The notes below the pieces were generated by a model that was not told the DNA's origin, ran no database searches, and saw only the letters and a list, made by a program, of their open reading frames with translations. Both the position numbers and the translations under genes were made by a program. From positions 21,819,169 to 21,883,168 of the forward strand of contig OY754975.1 in NCBI GenBank assembly GCA_963576475.1: 64,000 bases of DNA, read 5' to 3'. Source of the DNA: Molanna angustata (Eukaryota > Arthropoda > Insecta > Trichoptera > Molannidae). Of this stretch, positions 46,058 to 58,659 are shown one piece after another. Position 1 is the stretch's first letter; every line of letters begins with the position of its first letter.

Positions 46058-47147
46058 TTATATTCTTTTTTTCTAAACCTTACATTGTTATGCTACAATT
46101 GTGTTGTGAATACTGGCTTTGTCTTTCTTTGTATTCATTAGGTATACTCTAACACTCAGTCCTTAGTCGCCATGATCTGCGACTCCAAGTTGTCGTGCAT
46201 TCAGCTCCCTTTCAATATCTTTGGCTTGGGTTTTATTTGCTATAAAAAATATGTATTGCAGTCAAGTATTGTTATAATAACAATCAATAAAGATTAATGA
46301 TATAAATTATGCCAAAAGACTAAACATTAGACACCAGACACCACTCAAACTTAAATAATGAATTATTTTCACATCCAAATACGTAGAAGACAAAGAGACA
46401 ATGATAATATTATCATAACTTGTGTAAACTTCTTATATAGACACTAAGATGCCATTGTGCAAATATTTACTTACTGCTAATTATTCGCGTATAAGGTAGG
46501 TACTTTCTGCATATATTAAACGTGTTGCAATAGAATAAAAAAACTCATTACAAACAATAGAATTGTTCTGAGAAGTATTCAACTATGATACAATAATATT
46601 TTTGCATTTAAATTTGCATTTATGAAAAATATGAGTCGGTTCTTACTGTCAGTCTTCAAGAGAAAATACCATGATTGTTTTTTTTTCTCTGGATTAAGTC
46701 AAAACAAAACGAGTGGGTTGTGGCCAACGCTATTCTCCTCACTACCAAGCCTCTCAAAAAAGTATTCAAATTCTGTATGGATAACTTGAACTATTTTCAT
46801 GAAATGAGTTTTTGAAATGTTTTATTATGATAATTACAAAATTTTTCAAAGTCATTTTATGAAAGCGGGATTTTCAACGCAATGAGCAAAAAAATAGAAC
46901 GTGTTCTATTTTAAAATAAAAATATCACATATTATTTTCAAATAGTTAAAAAGGCACCTTGAAATAAAAGTTATTTGAAAAAAAATCAAAATACTTTAGT
47001 CTATAATCGATAAAGTATCCGATTCCTATTTCGAATTTTCGTTGAAATTACCTACATTTATGCCTGCGTATGTACATTCAAATTAATAACTTACTATTAT
47101 CGAATATTTTTACTCCTCACTACCCTAAGAGGATATATTGGGGAGTT
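46058..47147. other. Intergenic sequence with a family H fragment
   Basis: 46864-46915 matches copy 1 in reverse complement (TATTTTTTTGCTCATTGCGT and AGAACACGTTCTAT). 46715-46745 carries the dispersed GTGGGTTGTGGCCAACGCTA motif. No gene. Confidence 0.5.
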
Positions 47148-47160
47148 ATGAATTCGCAAT

Positions 47161-47476
47161 GAAGAACTGTACAAAATTTATGAAGCCCCAAAGATCTCAA
47201 CCCATTGTAAGACTGCTTAGGTTGAGATGGGCTGGCCATGTACAGAGAATGCCAAACACGCGACTACCCAAAAAAAATCATGTTTGGTCACCCGGGAGGT
47301 AAACGGAAGATGGGGAGACCAAGACTGAGATGGGAGGACGACATACGGAGAGATGCAGAAAAGCTCCTGCAGGTCCCTAACTGGAGAATGGCGGCTGAGG
47401 ATAGAAGAGGTTGGAGGCGCTTGTTGAAGGAGGCCAAGGCTCGATTTGGGCTGTAGCGCCATCGAAGAAGAAGAAG
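47161..47476 (+). mobile_element. Non-LTR 3' end with GAAGAAG tail (copy 2)
   Basis: Encodes RLRWAGHVQRMPNTRLPKK and, in a neighbouring frame, KMGRPRLRWEDDIRRDAEK, then NWRMAAEDRRGWRRLLKEAK and ARFGL before a TAG. The terminus is GGGCTGTAGCGCCATCGAAG with GAA repeats. A 13-bp duplication, ATGAATTCGCAAT, lies at 47148-47160 and 47477-47489. The A-run at about 47270 carries the frame change. Confidence 0.85.
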
Positions 47477-47489
47477 ATGAATTCGCAAT

Positions 47490-49490
47490 TATAAAGGTTA
47501 TTTTTATATTGCAGATTATCAAATAGTAGAATCATGATTAGATCGTATTCTGAAAGTTTCATCACAATGTGTCTCTGTGTGTGTGCTGTGTACCTACTAT
47601 GTGCTATGTACTATGTACGGCGTGTTTATTCTACTTTATCGATAGCGTTGGCCACAACCCACTGTTTTTTTTATTTATACCTACGTATTCTTCTATTTGT
47701 TACTTTTTATTGTATTTTTTTAATTTTTCATTTATTATGTATAGAAAACTTTTATATGTAACAAATGTAATATTTGCAATTTATTACATGTAAAATATGG
47801 TTTGTGTAACTTTGCACGCCCCCCCCTCCCCCCCTCCTGCTCACAGACTAGATTAAAAAAGTATTATTATAATTCTTTTCACCATGTACAAGTGGCAAGC
47901 TTATAACCAAGTGGCATTTTTTTCAACTAACCATTGTTTTCAGTCCAGAGAAGTACCTACGAACAATGTGAGAAAATATTTTCATTGATTTTCTTCAGTT
48001 GGGAATCGAACCAATAAAATTGATTTACCACTATGCGACTAGGAAAATTATGATTTTTCATATTAAGAGAAAAATACATTATTTTTATATAACACTAATA
48101 AATTCACAACTACACTCAACTCACATAAACACCATACCGAAATCAATCATAAATACGCAGATTTTCAAAAAAGAGAATAATAAGAGTTTAGTGTTGGTCA
48201 CAACCCAGTGATTTTTTATTTGGACTAAACGATTTAAACAGAAGTAATAAATGGGTGTACGTTTTGTATTTATATTTATTGGAACTAAGAAACATTATGA
48301 TGTGTGTGGCGTATCTAATTGTCATGTGTGTACGGTTATATGGATAGTTTTATAGTTTAATGTATTTATTATTATGTGTGGTAGGTATATAATATGCGTA
48401 TCTAGGAACAAAGACTGCAATAGATGAATGTGTAATTATGTTTATATATAGTCTTGAGGAAAGACAATACACAGTCAACGAACCGCTCTCTTGACGCCAT
48501 TAATGACTTCTGATGATGATGATAATTATGTTGCAGTAATTTCCTTACTAATACAAATTTTGTACTTATACTACTTGTGCCACTGAATCGTACAGTGTCG
48601 GCTCGTTATTTTTGTTAAGTTTAAGGGTTATATTACAAAACGTATCTACTTCCTTTGCATACACTCAAGACGAACCTATAAGAAGATAACATTTTGACAG
48701 CTCATTATAATTTTGTTGAAATGTTAAATCCTGTTTCTTTCTACATAAGACGCATTATAAAATAACGAACAAGAAAATGTGGTTGTGGTGCCTAGCAATA
48801 AGAAAAATAAGTGCGTAATAAAATAATTGTATTGTTATTCTTAAATAAAAAATAAGGACATCCTTTTCATAATTTCAAAATCGACGTAATAACGGTATAA
48901 ATAAAACCTAAATATGCATGTAAAAAGCAGTTGTAATAGTTTTGCTGGAAATAGTTTTGACATGTATTATCATGAAAGTTTCATAGCTCTCTAACAGGTC
49001 GGAAAGTCAGTTAAAAATCGATTACAAAATTCCTGTACAGGCAGACTTTGCTACATACCTTTTGATCAGTTAAAAATTGACTACTAGTTTCGGGAGAGCC
49101 TTCCTTCCACCTGCAAGGTGTATTGTAACTGTTAATTTATTTTTTAATTGAGATTATTTTTTAATCATGCACCACAAAGTAATCGCCAAATCCATTATTT
49201 ATTTTATGAGAAGATAATATTTCGATTAATCAAATATTACTTACCACACCTTTTTCTGACATTTTATCTCTCGATCTCTCAAATTTATTTGAATTTAAAC
49301 ATTTTTGATTTCATCTCATCTCCGCCAAATGACAGTGTTACAGTGTATCTTATCTCAAACCGCGCTCAATAATTAATTGACCATACAATAATAATATAAT
49401 GTCATAAAAAAACAATACGCAGACATCGGTTTGGTAAATAGTTGATATTTGCAGATTTGATGTAGATTGGAGAAATCGGACACTAGTGTC
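47490..49490. other. AT-rich sequence with a SINE-like head
   Basis: 47130-47160 plus 47480-47650 resembles 51085-51140 plus 51410-51510, a repeat pair into which different non-LTR ends inserted. 47999-48046 has a B-box-like GGTTCGATTCCC on the minus strand. C-rich run at 47818-47842. No gene. Confidence 0.4.
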
Positions 49491-49493
49491 TTA

Positions 49494-50038
49494 AGCGCAA
49501 TTTACAGGGACGAGGTTTTCAATGGGATTCAGGTTAATAAAAAAATAGTATTTCTCAACGCGTTTCGTAAGACAGAAATCTGTAAAATTATTCGTTACAG
49601 ACAAGTCAACATGACCGCCGTTTATGTTGTGTTGAGTTTGACGTTCGCGATATCTTTTGTTTATTTGGCATCTCTCGACCAGAGAGCATTGCTTTTAATC
49701 GAAAACAAAAAAAGTGAAGATTACAAAAAAATTGTCCAATTCAAGTCAAATGCCGGGTAGTCAAAATGCAAAGTTAAACGAAGAAAACTAGAGAAAGATA
49801 AAACACCGTTGAACGAAAGAGGAACAAGCGAAAAATAAAATGCTGCATGTTTCACATAAATGGCACATTCAATTGTTTCGTACTTGCAATAATAGGGGTT
49901 GCAAATAAAGGAGAAAATAATAGTCGTGTAAAGCGATGTTTTGAGTAACCTGTATTTTGGATGCTGTTTGAAGCGTTGAAAACCTGACCGCGTTGAAAAC
50001 CTGACCGCGTTGAAAACCTCGTCCGTGTAAAGTGCGCT
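49494..50038. mobile_element. TTA-flanked TIR element, family H, copy 2 (545 bp)
   Basis: Ends: left AGCGCAATTTACAGGGACGA; right in reverse complement AGCGCACTTTACACGGACGA. TTA flanks both (49491-49493, 50039-50041). In reverse orientation it shares GGTTTTCAACGC, GCATCCAAAATACAGGTTAC and a coding-like block with copy 1. A plus-strand frame (to 49760) contains MTAVYVVLSLTFAISFVYLA and LLLIENKKSEDYKK; possibly the start of a lost transposase gene. That is inference. Confidence 0.78.
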
Positions 50039-50910
50039 TTAGGCTGTACCTATGTTTTTAGATGGTGAATTCGAATTTCTCGAAATTCTTATGTAGTACT
50101 AACAACTTAAGAGTTACAAATAAGATTCGGTGAAAATAATTAGGTAATTGTCACATAACAACAAACGTACCTTTGTTTATTCTGCGGAATTTAGGCCGAG
50201 AAATAAACAAATATTTTTAATAATATGCGCAATGAACCTTTTGCAATGTATAATGCAAATACACAATTATTTATGCATGTCTCGTTTCCAGACAGACAAA
50301 TGGCATATAGCCTACGTTGAATGCTTTGTTTAATACACTGGTATAAACAATTAGTTATCTATATGTTTATTTGTTTGCCTTTTGTTTCAAATTAATGGTT
50401 GAATTGTGCGCATTGAATTTTCAACAGAAGAAAAAGTAATTAGCTATGCAGAAGCTAGGTGGCACCATTTAAATATATAGACAGGGGACGCGTTAGGGAA
50501 TGTAAAAGTCAATCAAACACAAGTTACTGGCTTATATTTTTACAAATTCGTCTCGAAGGGACACCAAATTTTATTGTTATAAACATAATAGTATATAGGT
50601 AAATATATTTTAAAGAAAGGAACAAAATATATAAAAAAAACATTCTTGTTTAACCAAGTTTTTCTTGGAAAGTTTTCCAATTGTATGCGCTCCTGTTATT
50701 GCATTACTTCTTAAGTGGTCATCTTCGTGGTAGACAATATTATCTTTTTCATTTTCACTAGTTGGAATAGTTAATTTATTTTAATTTGATATAAATGGAC
50801 TAGTGTACAAAGGCCAACAATTATCATTCTGTTAATCGCCCATTTTGTTTAGAAATGAAGAGTGTCGTAGCTTCACGGAGACATTCGGTCAAATTGTAAC
50901 ATTATCTCTT
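50039..50910. other. AT-rich intergenic sequence
   Basis: Nothing recognised. Confidence 0.4.
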
Positions 50911-50968
50911 CCCTCTGTTGTGAGAATAATTAAACCAAAGTTTGGTTTAATTATTCCCTCACCAGAGG
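50911..50968. repeat. Near-perfect hairpin, ~27-bp arms
   Basis: CCCTCTG...GTGAG then AATAATTAAACCAAA is followed after a single G by TTTGGTTTAATTATT and CTCAC...AGAGGG. Only small bulges interrupt the stem. Confidence 0.75.
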
Positions 50969-51139
50969 GTAAACCAGATTAATTTTTAAGAAAATTCTGG
51001 GTTTCAAATAGGGTTTTTTCATTATTTCTCTCTGTGTAAGTATAACCGGAATTCCTTTAAAAACAGTCTCACTAACCCAATGGGATATAGTGGGAGTTAT
51101 GAATTCCTAAATTTTAAGGTTATTTTTTATTGCAACTTA

Positions 51140-51405
51140 CCATAATATGCAACATGGAGGGCACTCAACAGACTAAGAACAGGCGTCACCCGCTGCTACA
51201 GTAACCTCAATAAATGGGGCTACAGAGAGGAAGATACTTGTGAGTGTGGCAATGTGCAGGACAACTCGCACCTTCTCTCATGCCCCTTGATTGGAGTAAC
51301 ATGTACACATGAATACACCGTGACAGCGAAGGAAAGCGGCATCCGGGTGGATGAGCACTGGAGTTATCTAATTTGATGGTGTTCCGGACACGGAAAGAAA
51401 GTAAG
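51140..51405 (+). mobile_element. Non-LTR retrotransposon 3' end (zinc-knuckle C-terminus)
   Basis: An open frame gives WRALNRLRTGVTRCYSNLNK, WGYREEDTCECGNVQDNSHL and LSCPLIGVTC, ending IRVDEHWSYLI and a TGA. This is the CxCG...HxxxxC end of many jockey/R1/I-type polyproteins. 5' truncated. It sits within a repeat that at 47130-47500 carries a different insert. Confidence 0.75.
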
Positions 51406-53142
51406 TAATGCAAATTATCAACTAGTGTCTTGGTGATTATATTCTGAAAGTTACATCACAATGCATGAAACTGTGCTATGTACGGCGTGTTCTACTTTAT
51501 CGGTTATAGAAGTTTGTATACCTAATACTCGCTTAGACACAATTAAATTTTGAAGGATATCTGAATAGTGCTTGTCATTTTTTTTAATTGTCAAATATTT
51601 CAAAGTGACCCCATGTTCTGGAAACTTAAAATTTGATTATTTTATTTTAAAATTGCTAAAAAGGCACATCACTTTCTTAAAATGGCATGGAAGAATTATC
51701 AAGTTTTCAGAATAACATAATTAAATGAAAAATAAATAAACAAACTTATTTCATAAAAACGCTGAAAATTTTATATACAAAATTTAAATACTTTGTGGAG
51801 TATCTTGGCAGTGAGGAGTAAAGCTTTGGCCACTACTCACTCTTTTTAAATGGGACTTTAGATCATATTTTATGGAACAAATACACATACATTCTAAAGT
51901 ATTCAAAAATAATATATTTTTTTCTGGATTTTGAAAATACGTAGATATTTCACTAATGATGATTATCATTTAGAAGAATAGAGAATATTGATTTAATGAA
52001 ACACGCCCACTATATTTTGTTCCGACTAATTATTTTTTCTACATTTGTATATTCTATAGTCAATTATTAGTATCTAGTAAGAACCGACTAATATATTTTC
52101 TTATCAGAATCTATTGTTTCTTGAAATCTATCAAATTAAATCCTCATCACATTACGTATTCAAAAGGAATATTATGTTGGTGTACAATAAAAGTAATGAT
52201 ACATTATTCAGATATTACAAACAACAACACACTATAAACTGACTATCAACTATTTTTTTCCACAGGTCTCATTGTGCCATTAAAAAATTAATGAATTTCG
52301 TCAGGGGTTTTCAATTTCAGGAATGTATTTGAGCGCTATTATTGGCGTAGCACAAGACACAATATTGTGTAGGTACGATTAATTTTGATTGACTAGTTTT
52401 GAAACTAGTTTATTAGTAGTGGTTAGAATCGATGGCTCAGATTGTTGAATAGGTGCTTTTTCAGCTAAATTTCCAGATTCGATTCTCGGTGGAGACGCAC
52501 AAATAATTTTTTACGTACCGTACCCATTTTAATGTACCTGTCGTATAATTTTCGCCAAACAACGAACCTCGTTGGTTTACGTGCAAATTCTTGGCTAAAA
52601 GTTCTAGATGTTTGGCTACAACTTTACACATTATATATTCATAGAGCCAAAAAATGTGTCGTTTTAGGTTAGATGAGAATGATGGTTAGTAGGAATAAAC
52701 GCACGCGTCGTGTTTCCATTTCCCAGGTTAGGTATGTATATCCGCACATCTGTCACCGGTCACCGTGATGGTGTTATGTAGTGCAATAATTTACCACGCA
52801 AACCAGAAATAAAAATTTGTTTTGTTTAGGTCAAACAAAAAATGTTTGACCTAAACATTTTATTGTTTCTTTTTTTATTAGTAGGTATTTTTATTGTTCT
52901 TTTTAAACTACTGTTATGGTGTAGCAGTTCGATAGTATTTTTGTATTTTATTTATATGAATTGAAATTTTATAAACTTATATAAAATGTGTATATTGACT
53001 GCGACATTAATATCTTTGTACCTACTTGCCAAGTATTGTTGCTGTCGACTGCGATTATAATATTTGGTAAGACCGCTCACTTTCGGTATGTTGTTTTGTA
53101 TTTACCAAGTATTTACCTACCTATTGATTTATGTGTATTTAT
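51406..53142. other. AT-rich sequence with small repeats
   Basis: 52429-52510 looks like a SINE head on the plus strand (GATGGCTCAG..., then CAGATTCGATTCTCGG). 52824-52856 is a perfect 14-bp-arm hairpin (GTTTAGGTCAAACA). 51810-51840 carries the TTGGCCACTACTCACT motif. No gene. Confidence 0.45.
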
Positions 53143-53649
53143 GGCCCAGTATTTCAGTCGGCCCTTAGGAGTTTAACTCAAGTTTAACAAAAATATTGCG
53201 TATTTCAGTACCTAATCTTCCCTTAAATACGTCACTAAACGACAAATATTTAACTCAACGTTTCTGGCGGATCGCGTGTCTTAATCTTGAGTTAAGTATT
53301 GTTTCTGGATTCGAAAATGAACGTTGCTAGTGAACGGTTGTGCAGTTGTGCTTCGTACGAATATTTGATCTACCTACGTTAACTACACAGCGAACAGATA
53401 AGATTTTATTGCTGTTATTTTTGTTTATCTATTTCAAGTTTATTCTTTCATATTTTATTTTGATTTTATTATTATTTTGACCGCAATATGATGAATTGCT
53501 ATTGATTTTTAGGTTATTTCTGTTTTGCATTTGATTTGTTTGACAGCTATTTGACAGCTGCAGTTTTTGTTTTGTTTTTTTAATTTTTTCAATTACATAG
53601 TACCTACATAGGTACCTTTATTATTTTATTTAAGTGCTGAATCGCGAAA

Positions 53650-54951
53650 ATGGAGGTGGACGAGACTAAGCCTCCTGATCCGAGGGCCTTGAAACGTAAG
53701 GCTGATGATGCTTTACTTGTGCAGGGTTCCTCGGATCCGGTAATAGGTCGTTCCTCTCCTCAGCCTTCCCCGCCCAAAAAAGATTATATTAAGAAATTTT
53801 ACCCTGCTTACTCTACAGGGCCTTTTATAGTGTACGTCCAAAATATAGAAAATAAAAATATTAATACTATGTCTTTTGGAAGGAAATTATTTAATAACAA
53901 AATCAAAGATATTGCTATCGGTGGAGTTAAGGGAGAAGGGAGGAACAAAATTGTACTAACATTTACCTCTGCACTCAGTGCAAACAACTTCATTACAAGC
54001 GATTTTGTTGCTAAAAATGATATAAAAGCGTACATACCTACTTTTAAAATAACTAAAATGGGTTTAGTGAGGTCCGTAGATTTAGACTTAAGTGAAGAAG
54101 AAATTATAGAATTTACAAGTGTACCAGATTCTTGTGGTAAAATAATAAAAGCCAGGAGACTGAACAGGAGGGATACGTCATCAGGTTCCACGAAGTGGGT
54201 TCCATCCCAAACGGTGGTACTTACATTTGAGAGACAGTCCCTTCCCAGGAACGTATTCCTGTTCCACAACTCGCTACCCGTTGAACTGTATACCTACCCC
54301 ACTTCTCAATGCTATATTTGCTGTAAGTTTGGCCATATTATGAAAGATTGCAAATCTAAGAACAACCCGAGATGTCTAAAATGTGCCGACCACCACCTAG
54401 CATCGGAATGCCCTGTCCCAGCAGGCTCAGAAAAATGTGTTAATTGCAATGGTCAGCACCCGGCAAATAGTTTTACATGTTCCTTTGTGACTAGAGAAAG
54501 AGAAGTCAAGTACATAATGGCCAAAGACAGTGTTTCATACAAAGAAGCAAGTAGTAAAATCCCCGCTCCTCGGAAGAGTTATACTGAGGCAATTAAAACT
54601 GTAAATACTATACCATCTCTACACCGCTCAAACAGTATATCTAAGTCTTCTCGAAATCCACAAAACACCCAAATATTCGATCAAAAAGGCCATGATGCCT
54701 GTTTACTTTATAATAATGGCCAATTAAATGACCCTCAAAACGGGTGCGCATTAAATAACCCGCACAAAACGATAATAAATAATAAATCAGTTGATGTGAG
54801 TTATGGTGAAACCTTACAAGTCATTGCAAAAATATTAATATCGTTGATATCTGATACTCCTAACCTACCGTCCCACGTTGCCTCTGCCATGCCATTTTTA
54901 CTTGACTTACTGAGCCAAAAAAAAGTAGATAATCATAATGGCTTTGAATAA
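53650..54951 (+). CDS. ORF1 protein (Gag-like RNA-binding) of the non-LTR element
   Basis: 433 codons, intact. A basic N-terminus is followed by an RRM-like middle region (FIVYVQNIENKNINTM, then KIVLTFTSALSANNFI). Three zinc knuckles follow: C221-C224-H229-C234, C242-C245-H249-C254 and C263-C266-H270-C277. The protein would bind element RNA in a ribonucleoprotein and help target-primed reverse transcription. It starts at the first ATG of the element with a good frame. It overlaps ORF2 by 14 bases (54938-54951) in the +1 frame, suggesting reinitiation. Length is usual for jockey/I ORF1. Confidence 0.92.
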   Translation: MEVDETKPPDPRALKRKADDALLVQGSSDPVIGRSSPQPSPPKKDYIKKFYPAYSTGPFIVYVQNIENKNINTMSFGRKLFNNKIKDIAIGGVKGEGRNKIVLTFTSALSANNFITSDFVAKNDIKAYIPTFKITKMGLVRSVDLDLSEEEIIEFTSVPDSCGKIIKARRLNRRDTSSGSTKWVPSQTVVLTFERQSLPRNVFLFHNSLPVELYTYPTSQCYICCKFGHIMKDCKSKNNPRCLKCADHHLASECPVPAGSEKCVNCNGQHPANSFTCSFVTREREVKYIMAKDSVSYKEASSKIPAPRKSYTEAIKTVNTIPSLHRSNSISKSSRNPQNTQIFDQKGHDACLLYNNGQLNDPQNGCALNNPHKTIINNKSVDVSYGETLQVIAKILISLISDTPNLPSHVASAMPFLLDLLSQKKVDNHNGFE

Positions 54952-57900
54952 TTGTAATACTCTCTCCATTTTACAATTTAATTGTCGAAGCGCAATTGCT
55001 AATAGATGCGATATAATTCATTTATTACAAAAATATGAAATTAAAATTTGTGCATTAAATGAAACCTGGCTGCAAAGTGGCCAGTATTATAACATTCCGG
55101 GTTATGATTGTGTTCGGGATGATCGTTTATATTCTAGAGGTGGAGGCACTGCCTTTTTAATACATAGATCGCTTTCTTGGAAACGAATCTCCTTACCACC
55201 AAATCAAGAAGTTCAAGTAGTTGCTATCTCGGTTTCAAATATTACATATATCTCTACATACATTCCTCCCCATAAATCTTTCGATGAACATTATTGGAAC
55301 TCAATAATGGATCTCGTTCCTCCACCTTATGTAATTCTTGGAGATTTCAATAGCCATTCAGTGAGTTGGGGATCCGCATGGACAGATAGTTCAGGAAGAT
55401 GTATACTATCATTTGTAGACTTACATAATTTATGCATACTGAACGATGGTTCTCCAACCAGATTTTCCCCTCCATCTCAAAACCCTAGCGCAGTGGATTT
55501 ATCAATAGTATCTTCTTCATTAGCCTGCCAGTCCTTATGGCAGGTAATGAGAGATCCATTGTCTAGTGATCACTATCCCATTATATTGAATTTGCACATT
55601 AGATTTTCCCTCACATCGAGATTTCCTAGGCAGGGAAAAAATTTCAACAAGGCCAATTGGCAGGAATATAATGATTCCATCCAAGTTAAACTTGATAGTG
55701 AATGTGGCAGTTTATTTTTTTCTCCAGATGTAGAGGAATGCTATAAAACTCTGAAGGGTATCATACACGACTCAATTGACTGTTCTGTACCCAAATATTC
55801 TGAACACCAAAATAAAACCCGTCCTTCTCCACCTTGGTGGGACAGAGAATGTACTGAAATGGTTAAAAAGCGTAAATTTGCAGTAAAATCTTTTCAAAAT
55901 AATATGACCATGGAAAATTTTCTGTATGCCAAACAAATCCAAGCGCAAACAAAAAAAATGTTACGCCAAAAAAAAAGAAGAGGATGGTATAATTTCTGCA
56001 GTTCTTTGTCGCCTAGAACCCCCACTTCAGTAGTTTGGAACTCTATAAGACGTTTCAGAGGCTCAGTCGTCTCCCCAAAAAACTCAACAAGAATTGATTC
56101 ATGTCTTGAAGAGTTTTGCGACAAATTGGCACCTCCTTTTGTTCCCAATTATAGTGAACTGAAGATGCAGACTATTATTCCTCAACCTCGGCTGTCAATG
56201 CTAGACTCTCCTTTCTCGCTGAGTGAGTTGATCATCCCTTTGAAAGCTGTCAGGAATACATCTCCAGGGTTAGACGACATCCCTTACCCTGCTTTAAAAT
56301 TCCTTCCAGATGACTTCAAAACTCATCTCCTTTCATTTTTTAACTTATGTCTATCTACAGGTTACATACCTGAGGAATGGCATTCCCAAAAAATAATCCC
56401 CATCTTGAAACCTGGAAAGGATCCTACTTACAGTAATTCATATCGGCCAATTGCCCTATCTTCTTGCGTTTTAAAGATACTTGAACACATGATTAAGAAT
56501 AGGTTGGATTGGTGCATGGAACATAACAAACTCATACCTGCTCATCAGTTTGGATTTCGAAAAACTAAGTCGTGTTTGGATAATTTAAGCATACTTGTTA
56601 CAGATATTCGTATTGCATTTAATAAAAAAGGAGCGGTTATTGCCAGTTTTTTGGATATCGTTTCTGCATTCGACAACGTCTTATTAGAGAGATTGAGTGA
56701 GATTCTATTGGGCTGGGAGTACCGCGTCTTTTGACGAACTTGATCCATAATATTCTCTCTGAGCGCAGTATAGTTATTGAGACTACCGATTCCCGATTAG
56801 TTAGAAAAATATATAAAGGATTGCCTCAGGGATCTGTCTTGAGCCCCATACTTTTTAATCTTTATTGTGCACAAATACATTCCGTTGTTACGAAAGATTG
56901 TAAAATCCTACAATATGCGGACGATATCGTAATATACTCGTTTAGTAGAGATATAGAGACTGCAAAAGAAAACCTGATAACGAATCTTCAAAACTTAAAT
57001 GGCAAGCTTAATTCACTGAATCTGCATCTGGCCCCTTCCAAGTGTCAGACTGTTATATTTACAAAAAAACGTAAGCTCCCAAATATCGTTGTAACTATTG
57101 ACAACATGACAGTCTCCTGTGTTAAATCGGTCAGATTCCTAGGTATGATCCTTGACTCAAAGCTTTCATGGAAACGACACATTGATACTGTGGTTTCCTC
57201 ATGTGAGAAAAATTTTAATATTTTACGTGCTGTGAGTAGAGTATGGTGGGGAAGTCACCCGACCACAATGAAACTCATGTACAATGCTTTAATCCGCAGC
57301 CATCTGGATTATGGAAGTTTCATTCTCGACCCTCTCCCCAAATATCTCCAAAAGAGACTCGATGCAGTCCAATCAAAATCCCTTAGACTGGTGCTCGGAG
57401 CTATGGGATCATCACCTGTAAATGTCCTTCAAGTGGAGAGTGTAGACCCTCCTTTGATTCTCCGAAGACAATTTCTATCAGACAGTTTCCTTCTTAGAAG
57501 ATTTTCAACCCCAAACAAATTGCTAACAGACCCATTAAAAATCCTTGTGTCTCTGCTGAAGGAACATATAAGGAGGGGCAAACAAATTCCATGTCTTTGC
57601 AAGAGTTATATATATTTCTCTCAATCTCACTACCTTCCCCCAGAATCTACTGTTCCTCCTTACTACAATATCCCTTACGAGGCAATTATCCACATACCAG
57701 AGATACATAAAGACATTGGTATTCTCAAATCTTCTTTTAACCCTTCTGAGAACCGTTCAATTTTCCAGGATTTTATTTCATCCTATCCCTCCCATATTCA
57801 CATATTTACTGATGGTTCTAAAATGTCAAATGATTCTGTTCTGGGAGTCGGGGTATTCATTCCTAGTCTCAAAATTGAGAGCAAATATAAACTCTCATTC

Positions 57901-58659
57901 CAAACTTCTATATTCTCTGCGGAATGTGTGGCAATCAAAATAGCACTCGACTCCATACACAGTCTAAATCTTCAAAGGGCAATCATTTTTACCGATTCAC
58001 TCAGCTGTGTCTCTGCAATCGCTTCTAATTTAAATACAAGACCTAATGACATAAATCTCTGTGAAATACGTAAAAATTTCTACAATCTGAGTTCCGTAGG
58101 TAAGGATATAAAGATTGCTTGGATTCCCTCACACCGAGGAATCGAGGGCAACGAAATTGCGGACAGGTTGGCCAAATCCGCCATAGAGTCGGGCGAAAAT
58201 TTAAATAATTTCTTTCCTACATTCGACGACGTAATCCTATCGCTCAAGTCTCGAACTTGGAACGAGTGGGAGAAGGAATGGAACTCTCCGACTTCGAACA
58301 AAGGCAGATTTTATAAAGATATTCAACCTACGATTCCAAGAAAGCCTTGGTATACAGCTTATCAGTTGAACAAATGTGTCGTCTCAACTATATGTAGAAT
58401 GCGGATCGGACATTGCTCAATAGCCCCTCATCTATTCAGAATAGGAGTTGTTAACAGCCCATACAGCGAGTGCGGTCAGGATCTCGAGACACTGAACCAT
58501 GTGTTCTTTGCCTGCCCGTTGGTCTCGGATAGAGGTATGTACGGAGAAGTGGTGAAAATAGAAAGACCCTTTAATATGGAGCATCTGTTGGCGATTGGCT
58601 CACGACATGTAATATTAGAAATCGCTAAATTCATCTCCACCACCGGTATAAAGATATAG
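54938..58659 (+). pseudogene. ORF2 polyprotein (endonuclease-RT-RNase H), one frameshift
   Basis: The first part (54938-56734) has an APE-type endonuclease: ILQFNCRS, LNETWL, LGDFNSHS, SSDHYPI. RT begins with NSYRPIALSS, LIPAHQFGFR and SFLDIVSAFDNV. The second part (to 58659) continues with LPQGSVLSPILFNLY and QYADDIVIYS, then RNase H (IFTDGSKM, SAECVAIKIAL, IFTDSLSC, EIADRLAK) and a CECG-type knuckle (SECGQDLETLNHVFFACP). The frame changes at about 56705-56730. The total is one base short of a multiple of three, as after a single-base deletion between RT motifs. All catalytic motifs are otherwise present. As it stands no complete ORF2 protein can be made. Confidence 0.93.
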
